NCBI GenBank assembly: GCA_963773945.1
Contig: CAVZDD010000003.1
Coordinates: 124,001-188,000 of the forward strand
Source of the DNA: JAKIWV01 sp963773945
Lineage (GTDB): Archaea; Thermoplasmatota; Thermoplasmata; Lutacidiplasmatales; UBA184
Length of the DNA stretch: 64,000 bases
Direction: 5' to 3'
Below the pieces are notes generated by a model. That model was not told where the DNA came from. It saw nothing but the letters and a program-made list of their open reading frames with translations, and ran no database searches. Made by a program: the position numbers and the translations under genes. This document shows, in pieces, positions 58,467 through 64,000 of this stretch (position 1 is its first letter; every line of letters begins with the position of its first letter).

Positions 58467-59382
58467 ACCGGCACATTGGCTGGTCTGTGGGCGAGATTAC
58501 CGGCAACTTGAATCAGGTACGGTTCCACGGTCTTCAACGGTGTATCGAGTCCCTGGTGCGGGGGCAGCCCCAGCATGTCGCTCATCAGCCACTCCACCTC
58601 GTACGGGTACAGCGTGGTCGAACCGAGGGCCACCAAAAGAGCCGTAAGGCGCCGGGCTGTCGGGCCGGACCACCCCCAGTACCGAGGGCGCTTTCCCAGG
58701 AGTCGAAACATTCGGTCCGTCAGCTCGCGGTAGGTCATCCGTTCCGGGCCGCCCAGGTCGAGGATCCCCCGCCGGAGCCTCGCGCCTCCCCGAGGAGCAC
58801 CCGAGCCAGATCGACGACGGCGACCGGGCTGACGTGGTAGCTGCCGTCCCCGAACATCGGGAACACGGGGTACCGGCGCATCAGGCGCATCATCACCCCG
58901 AGGAGGACGTCTCCGGGACCAAACAACATCGTCGGACGAACGATGCGATAGGAGAGTCCGCTCGCCTCCAAGGCCGCGTCGAAGCGGCGCTTGTAAACCA
59001 GGTAGGGTAGTGCAGTCTCGATCGACGCCGGGGCGGCGGGAACGCTGACCTGGAGAAAGCGGCTGACCCGCGCCCGTACCGCCGCACCGAGAAGCCGGCG
59101 CAGGCCATCGTGCAACGTACGGAACGCGTCCTCGGAGTCCCATCGGTACCAGGCGAGGTTCAGTACCACCTGCACATCGACCAGCAGGGGCGCCCAATCC
59201 TCGACCGCCTTGACGTCCGCGCGGACCCACTCCACCGCCGACCCCTCGTTCACAGCCAGGTGGCGGTGAATGGATCGAATTCGGAAATGCGGCAGGAGCT
59301 CCGGAAGCACCGCCCGGCCCACGAGCCCACCTCCACCCCCGACCAGAAGGAGCCGGGGACGCGAGTCGGTCGTCGCGTTCAC
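58463..59382 (-). CDS. NAD-dependent epimerase/dehydratase-like protein with apparent frameshift
   Basis: Rossmann-fold protein related to NmrA or complex-I NDUFA9-type epimerases. The N-terminal frame starts ATG at 59382: LLLVGGGGGLVGRAVLPELL (NAD loop), VVLNLAWYRWDSED, YLVYKRRFDAALEASGL, IVRPTMLFGPGD. The remainder (ILDLGGPERMTYRELTDRMF to the end at 58463) lies in another frame. One base seems missing in the C run at 58766-58770. The intact protein would have about 306 residues. It overlaps lipB by 4 bp at the start and converges with the membrane-protein gene. Confidence 0.75.
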
Positions 59383-60065
59383 GGAGCGGCCGGAGCGACC
59401 TGAGAAATGGAAGCCGCGGCAGAGGGCGGGTTACTGGTCGTCTGGAACACCGACTCCCAGGCGCGGAGGACCGGCCCACGGAACTCGTCCAAGCGGACGG
59501 GAACCCCCCGTTCCCGGGCGACCGAAGTCATGACGTCGCCCGAAAGTCCGCACGGCCGGAACGTGTGGAATACCGACAGGTCGGTCGATACGTTCACGGC
59601 AAATCCGTGGAAGGCCACCCATTCCTCCACGGCGATGCCCACCGAAGCGATCTTCCGTCGTCCCTCGACCCACACCCCCCGTTGACCGTCCACCCGGCCG
59701 GCGCTCACGGAGAGTTCGGCGAGGGATTGAATAACCACCTCCTCGAGGTCGTGCACGTACCGTCGCACGTCCCGGCCCCTCGGGGTGAGATCGACGATCG
59801 GGTAGCCCACGAGCTGGCCGGGACCGTGGTACGTACTGTGGCCGCCGCGCTCGACGTCGAACACCGGAATCCCCTCGGGAAGTACGTCTCCGGCCAGTCC
59901 CTGGACTCCGACGGTGATGACGGGCGGATGTTCCACGAGCACGAGGGTGTCGGGAATCTCCCCACGACGCCGGGCCGCACGAAGGTCGCGCATCTCGCGG
60001 AGCGCGTCGCCGTAGTCGCGACGGCCCCAGTCACGATGGTCGAGTACTACTCCGTCGGGCGACAT
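59379..60065 (-). CDS. lipB: Octanoyl-[carrier protein] transferase
   Basis: Transfers octanoate to the lipoyl domain Lys of 2-oxoacid dehydrogenases, before LipA adds sulfur. 228 residues. VERGGHSTYHGPGQLVGYPIV, RRKIASVGIAVEEWVAFHGF and the catalytic Cys in FRPCGLSGDVMTS are family signatures, with the Lys in the K-IASVG segment. It overlaps lpdA by 35 bp and ends the 2-oxoacid dehydrogenase operon with an epimerase-like gene. LipA is not in the window. Confidence 0.93.
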   Translation of the reverse strand: MSPDGVVLDHRDWGRRDYGDALREMRDLRAARRRGEIPDTLVLVEHPPVITVGVQGLAGDVLPEGIPVFDVERGGHSTYHGPGQLVGYPIVDLTPRGRDVRRYVHDLEEVVIQSLAELSVSAGRVDGQRGVWVEGRRKIASVGIAVEEWVAFHGFAVNVSTDLSVFHTFRPCGLSGDVMTSVARERGVPVRLDEFRGPVLRAWESVFQTTSNPPSAAASISQVAPAAP

Positions 60066-61473
60066 GCATCGGCTCCCCTAGCCAAAGCAGAGCGACTTCT
60101 TGAAGCAGTTCGGAAAACGTCGGATGCGGATGGATCGTCAAAGCGAGGTCTCGGACCGTTGCGCCCATCTCGATGGCGAGCGCCACCTCTCCCACGAGCT
60201 CGCCGACCCCCGCGCCGGCCCCCTGGAACCCCAGAATCGCACCGGACTTGTCATCGCCGACGAGCTTGACCCAACCTTCCGTCGCGTGCGAGGCGTGGGC
60301 CCGGCCGAGCGCCGCGTACGGAAACCGAACGTCGCGGGCGGAGTATCCGGCGGCTTGGCCCTCGGTTGTGGTCAATCCCACGGTAGCCAACTCGGGCACG
60401 GTGAAAACGACGGAAGGCATCGCTTGGAACTGGAAGCGAGTCGGCAGTCCGGCGATCGTTTCCGCGGCGACAACGCCTTCGCGATACGCCTTGTGCGCGA
60501 GCATGGGGGGTCGGCAGCAGTCCCCCACGGCGTAGATGTGAGCCAGATTCGTCGCCATTCGATCGTTGACGGGGATGAAACCGGTCTTGGCGTCTCGCTG
60601 AATCCCGGCATCTTCCAGGCCGAGGTCCTCCGTGGAGGGTCGCTTCCCGACCGTTACGAAAAGCTGGTCGGCGGTGAGCTCCGTACGGGCACCCTCTTTC
60701 TCGACCGTCAGGCCGACCCCATCGCCGCTCCGGTCGAGCGCCACGGCCTTCGCCCCCGTGAAGATCTTGATGCCGCGGGCTTCGAGTCGACGGGTCAGCT
60801 CTCGAGCGAGGTCCGCGTCCATTCCGGGCAGCAGTTGCGGCATAAGCTCTATGATTGTGACGTGAGCTCCTGCCGCCGCCGCAAACTCCCCGAGCTCACA
60901 ACCGCTCACTCCGCCACCGAGAACCAGCAACGTCGCGGGCACCGACATCCAGTTCAACACGTCGTACGCCGTGACGACTTTCTGGCCGTCTGGCTCGAAT
61001 CCCCGAAGGGAGACCTGGACGGCCCCCGTCGCGATGATTGCCTGGTCGAAGTCGATTCGTTCGCGACCGCCATCGGGCGCGGCGAGCTCCGCCGAGCGAG
61101 GACCGGTGAATCGGACAGTGCCCGGGAGCACGCTAACGCCAGCGCCCTTGAGCAACGTGGCGACGCCTTGCCGCTCCTTGGCCACGACCGACTCTTTCCA
61201 CCGTTGCGCAACGCCGAGGTCGAGTCCCACCTCTCCGGTGGTGCGAAGCCCCACCTCGGGGCCTTCGGTACGGATGGCATCGAGCAGCGTCGCGAGGTGA
61301 ATCAGTGCTTTGGAGGGGATGCATCCACGGTTCAGGCATTCTCCGCCGAGCTGGTCCTTCTCAACGAGGAGCACGCTCTTACCTAACTGGCCGAGTCGGA
61401 TCGCCGCGACGTATCCTCCCGGCCCGCCGCCGATGACGAGGACCCCCGTCGTCCGGGAGTACGTCCCGGCCAT
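60031..61473 (-). CDS. lpdA: Dihydrolipoamide dehydrogenase (E3)
   Basis: Reoxidises dihydrolipoyl groups of E2 with NAD. 480 residues. VLVIGGGPGGYVAAIRLGQLG binds FAD; the redox disulfide is in LGGECLNRGCIPSKALIH; the second dinucleotide fold is LLVLGGGVSGCELGEFAA; the C-terminal catalytic pair is in LTIHPHPTFSELL. Follows the E1-alpha gene by 2 bp. Confidence 0.95.
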   Translation of the reverse strand: MAGTYSRTTGVLVIGGGPGGYVAAIRLGQLGKSVLLVEKDQLGGECLNRGCIPSKALIHLATLLDAIRTEGPEVGLRTTGEVGLDLGVAQRWKESVVAKERQGVATLLKGAGVSVLPGTVRFTGPRSAELAAPDGGRERIDFDQAIIATGAVQVSLRGFEPDGQKVVTAYDVLNWMSVPATLLVLGGGVSGCELGEFAAAAGAHVTIIELMPQLLPGMDADLARELTRRLEARGIKIFTGAKAVALDRSGDGVGLTVEKEGARTELTADQLFVTVGKRPSTEDLGLEDAGIQRDAKTGFIPVNDRMATNLAHIYAVGDCCRPPMLAHKAYREGVVAAETIAGLPTRFQFQAMPSVVFTVPELATVGLTTTEGQAAGYSARDVRFPYAALGRAHASHATEGWVKLVGDDKSGAILGFQGAGAGVGELVGEVALAIEMGATVRDLALTIHPHPTFSELLQEVALLWLGEPMHVARRSSTRPS

Positions 61474-61475
61474 GT

Positions 61476-62522
61476 CTAGCTCTCTCCCGCCGGGGCCAAC
61501 GAAGCGAACACGTCACGCTCCAGCGTTTCTGGACCCGGCGGCGGAGTCCCCTCCGCGGTCGCGATGGCCTCTCGAAGTGTCGCGTCGATGTGACGGTCCA
61601 TCTCGCGCACGAGATCCTCCGACAAAAGGCCCAGGGCCCCCAGCAGATGCTCCATGCGGAGGACGGGATCATGTTCGGCGGCCCGCTGCTTCCAGTCCGT
61701 CGGCTGGTACCGGCTCGGGTCGTCGGAGGTGGAATGGGCGCTCATCCGGTAGACCACGAACTCGAGGAGTGTGGGTCCCTCTCCTCGCCGGGCCGTTTCG
61801 AGCGCCTCGGAGAGTTGAACGTACGTCGCGATGAAATCGGATCCGTCCACCCGCCGGCCCGGCATCCCGTAGGCGGCGCCCTTCTCCGCCAGCTCCGCGA
61901 CCCGACTCTGTTTCTCGACGGGAAGAGAAATCGCCCACTGGTTGTTGGTGCAACAGAAAACGACCGGTAGATGGAACACGCCGGCGAAGTTCATGCCGGC
62001 GTGAAAGTCGTTGACCGAGGTGGCGCCATCGCCAAAGAAGGCCAGCGAAACGGCCGGCTCATGTCGGAGTCGGGCGCCGTAAGCGCAACCCACGGCGTGG
62101 CTGATCTGCGTACCGACGCAGCTCGACATCGAAACGTAGTGGACCTCGCGGGCCGTCGGATGACAAGGCATCTGCCGGCCCACGGCCGGGTCGAGGGAAT
62201 CCGCGAACAGGTGATGGACGTAGGTCCCAATCGGATGCCCACGGACCAGCGCCACGAGCTGTTCGCGGAGGCCGGGGAACACCCAATCGGTCTCTCGCGT
62301 AGCCAGGCCGGCCGCGATGCTGACCGCTTCCTGGCCGGTGGCGGGGCCGTAGAAGCCCACTCGACCCTGACGCTGGAGGGCGACCATCCGTTCGTCCAGC
62401 GCCCGGGCGGTCCGCATCCACCGATAGGCGGTCCACAGCAGGCGCGACCAGTCAGTCCCCAATTGCCGCTCCAGCTCGGGAGCGGAATACGGGAGGGGGA
62501 GCGGCGCGATGCCGGCGTTCAT
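61476..62522 (-). CDS. pdhA: 2-oxoacid dehydrogenase E1 component, alpha subunit
   Basis: Thiamine-diphosphate decarboxylase subunit of a pyruvate or branched-chain 2-oxoacid dehydrogenase. 348 residues. GFYGPATGQEAVSIAAGL opens the family; the ThDP motif is FFGDGATSVNDFHAGMNFAG ... CTNNQWAIS; FVVYRMSAHSTSDDPSRY holds the conserved phosphorylation-loop region. It overlaps the E2 stop by 4 bp. Pyruvate versus branched-chain specificity cannot be set by sequence alone. Confidence 0.93.
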   Translation of the reverse strand: MNAGIAPLPLPYSAPELERQLGTDWSRLLWTAYRWMRTARALDERMVALQRQGRVGFYGPATGQEAVSIAAGLATRETDWVFPGLREQLVALVRGHPIGTYVHHLFADSLDPAVGRQMPCHPTAREVHYVSMSSCVGTQISHAVGCAYGARLRHEPAVSLAFFGDGATSVNDFHAGMNFAGVFHLPVVFCCTNNQWAISLPVEKQSRVAELAEKGAAYGMPGRRVDGSDFIATYVQLSEALETARRGEGPTLLEFVVYRMSAHSTSDDPSRYQPTDWKQRAAEHDPVLRMEHLLGALGLLSEDLVREMDRHIDATLREAIATAEGTPPPGPETLERDVFASLAPAGES

Positions 62523-63799
62523 GCCAATTCCGCGAACAATTGATGGGGGTCCTCGAGGTACGACTTGACGACCGCGACGAACTGCGCCCCGACGATGCCG
62601 TCCAGCACCCGATGGTCGAGCGAGATGGAGAGGTTCATCAGGTCGGCCGGGCCGATAGTCCCGTCGGCCCGGTAGACCGGCCGCCGGACGATTCGGTGGA
62701 CGCCGAGGATCGCCACCTCTGGATAGTTGAGGATGGGCGTCGCGAGGACGCCTCCGAGCGCTCCGAGGCTTGTGATCGTGAAGGTCCCCCCGCTCATCTC
62801 CGCCCGGCTCAGCTTTCCGTCGCGACCTTTTTCCGCAAGCTCCTGGACTTCCCGGGCGATATCGGTCACGCTCTTTCGGTCGGCGTTGTGAATCACGGGT
62901 ACGAGCAGCCCTTCCGGCGTCGCCGTGGCGACGCCGATGTTGTAGGATTTGTGGACCTCCAGCTCTTGTCTTTCGTCATTGAATCGCGCGTTCACGTTCG
63001 GGAAGGCGCGGAGTCCGGCGACCACGCCCTTCACGACGAAGGGCAGGTAGCTCAGTCGGACGCCCTTCTTTTCGACATGCTTCGCCATCCGATCTCGAAG
63101 CAGTACCAGTTCGGACACGTCGACCTCCTCGACGTACGTATAGTGCGCGGCCTTGTGTCGCGAGTCCGTCATGTGCTCCGCGATCACCCGCCGGATCCCG
63201 CGAAGCGACACGCGTTCGACGATGTCGGAGTCCACCGGACCCTGGGCGGCCGGGGGATTCTCCGCGGCTGGGGCCGGAGCGGTCGAGGCCGGAGAGGAGG
63301 CGGGCGGGTGCGCCGGAGCGGCCGGTGTCGAGGTTAGGTCCGTTTCGACGATCCGTCCTCCCGGTCCGCTGCCCGTGACGGTCGAGAGGTCGATCCCGCG
63401 CTCGGCGGCAAGGCGCCGCACGTACGGAGCCGCGAGGTATCGCGATGAGGCCCCCGGCGCGACCGAAGGCGCAGGAGTGGCCGGGGGGGCCGGAGGCAGA
63501 GCGGCCGCCGCCGATGGGGCGATGACGGGAGCCGGCGCCGGCGGGGCGGCTCCCGTATCTCCGCCCACCTCGATCGTAACGAGCGTACCTCCGACCTTGA
63601 CTTTCTCGCCTTCCGGGACGTGAATACGCAGGATCTTTCCTGACTTGGGGGAAGGGATCTCGACGTTCGCCTTGTCCGTGAGGACGGAGACGAGGGGCGC
63701 GTCCTCGCGAATGATGTCCCCTTCCTTGACAAACCATCGAACGACCTCACCCTCTGCGACGCCTTCGCCGATGTCCGGCAACCGAAACTCGTACTGCAT
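62519..63799 (-). CDS. pdhC: 2-oxoacid dehydrogenase E2 acyltransferase
   Basis: Lipoamide acyltransferase core. 426 residues. One lipoyl domain (about 1-80; lipoyl Lys in VLTDKANVEIPSP), an Ala/Pro linker, a peripheral subunit-binding domain (about 125-160: APYVRRLAAERGIDLSTVTG), a second Ala/Pro linker, and the catalytic domain (about 200-426) with FTITSLGALGG and the catalytic SLDHRVLDGIVG. It follows E1-beta by 14 bp and overlaps E1-alpha by 4 bp. Confidence 0.95.
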   Translation of the reverse strand: MQYEFRLPDIGEGVAEGEVVRWFVKEGDIIREDAPLVSVLTDKANVEIPSPKSGKILRIHVPEGEKVKVGGTLVTIEVGGDTGAAPPAPAPVIAPSAAAALPPAPPATPAPSVAPGASSRYLAAPYVRRLAAERGIDLSTVTGSGPGGRIVETDLTSTPAAPAHPPASSPASTAPAPAAENPPAAQGPVDSDIVERVSLRGIRRVIAEHMTDSRHKAAHYTYVEEVDVSELVLLRDRMAKHVEKKGVRLSYLPFVVKGVVAGLRAFPNVNARFNDERQELEVHKSYNIGVATATPEGLLVPVIHNADRKSVTDIAREVQELAEKGRDGKLSRAEMSGGTFTITSLGALGGVLATPILNYPEVAILGVHRIVRRPVYRADGTIGPADLMNLSISLDHRVLDGIVGAQFVAVVKSYLEDPHQLFAELA

Positions 63800-63813
63800 C
63801 GCACTTCCTCCGC

Positions 63814-64000
63814 TCAGCCCGCCTTCACGGTTTCCACGACCGCATGGTGGATACGAGCCGCGTTCGGCAAGTACAGGTTTTCGAGGGCGTAGGGGAACGG
63901 CGTATCGAAACCCGTCACTCGCGCGATCGGGGCCTTGAGCGAGAAAAACGCCTTTTCGGCCAAGAGCGCCGCGATCTCGGCGCCGTAGCCGCAGAACCGG
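63814..64000 (-). CDS. pdhB: 2-oxoacid dehydrogenase E1 component, beta subunit, partial (cut by right edge)
   Basis: C-terminal 61 residues of the E1-beta partner, open to the right edge. FCGYGAEIAALLAEKAFFSL, PIARVTGFDTPFPYALENLY and LPNAARIHHAV match the E1-beta end, where the transketolase C-terminal domain closes. First of the operon E1-beta, E2, E1-alpha, E3, LipB in this window. Confidence 0.88.
   Translation of the reverse strand, partial: RFCGYGAEIAALLAEKAFFSLKAPIARVTGFDTPFPYALENLYLPNAARIHHAVVETVKAG

Noticed and set aside
58463..59479. Single 338-residue minus-strand protein spanning the epimerase locus
   Set aside because: Only its C-terminal part is protein-like; the N-terminal two thirds are a shadow of the real epimerase frame starting at 59382.

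Overview
The window reads as a high-GC euryarchaeal chromosome, most likely a member of the Thermoplasmatota. Archaeal markers include ribosomal proteins P0, P1, L1, L44e and S27e, aIF2-alpha, aIF5A with its hypusine site, Nop10, Trm56, the ether-lipid enzymes GGGPS, DGGGPS and CarS, GHMP-type shikimate kinase, type II dehydroquinate synthase, the tRNA splicing endonuclease and a tRNA with a bulge-helix-bulge intron. Many genes have a TATA box about 26-29 nt before the start codon, so leaderless mRNAs look common. The phylum is an inference from gene content; no search was run.

Layout. 1-4475: purF (cut by the left edge), an L1-P0-P1 stalk operon and an HExxH metallopeptidase, all on the minus strand. 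4585-8077: a plus-strand information-processing run (L44e, S27e, aIF2-alpha, Nop10, an HTH protein, Trm56, mevalonate kinase). 8102-10465: a minus-strand YchF-like GTPase, PduO-type cobalamin adenosyltransferase, a possible zinc ribbon and an RHH regulator. 10466-12043: a gene-poor accessory stretch flanked by a perfect 22-bp inverted repeat. 12044-17243: mixed single genes (PPOX-fold protein, zincin, membrane proteins, PPK2, MFS). 17272-26451: two very unusual large genes around aIF5A, a 1348-aa inactive-looking IleRS paralogue fused to HhH and DUF835-like domains, and a 1508-aa protein built from about 62-residue helical repeats. 27034-28254: tRNA-Glu(CTC) with a T-loop intron, DtdA and a small RHH protein. 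28296-30891: an M16 peptidase pair. 30990-38271: ether-lipid synthesis (DGGGPS, GGGPS, CarS) with a DUF2070 protein, an M20 peptidase, PyrE and EndA.

38305-53423 is one 15-kb minus-strand operon in which genes mostly overlap by ATGA or GTGA. In transcription order it holds ADTH synthase, DHQ synthase II, an AroD-AroE fusion, AroK, AroA, AroC, Asd, LysC and TrpE, G, D, C, F, B, A. LysC and Asd make aspartate semialdehyde, the substrate of ADTH synthase, so the operon encodes aspartate-to-tryptophan synthesis by the archaeal shikimate route. A leader of about 170 nt with three predicted hairpins, one covering the ribosome binding site, precedes it.

53619-64000: a heme-oxygenase-fold redox enzyme, a CoA-transferase plus acyl-CoA dehydrogenase pair, a PD-(D/E)XK nuclease-like protein, and a minus-strand 2-oxoacid dehydrogenase operon (E1-beta cut by the right edge, E2, E1-alpha, E3) followed by LipB and an epimerase-like protein.

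Five genes (endA 5' end, trpF, ADTH synthase, a membrane protein near 58.2 kb, the epimerase) carry apparent single-base frameshifts. Two lie at or beside homopolymer runs and several are essential-type genes, so sequencing or assembly error is more likely than decay.
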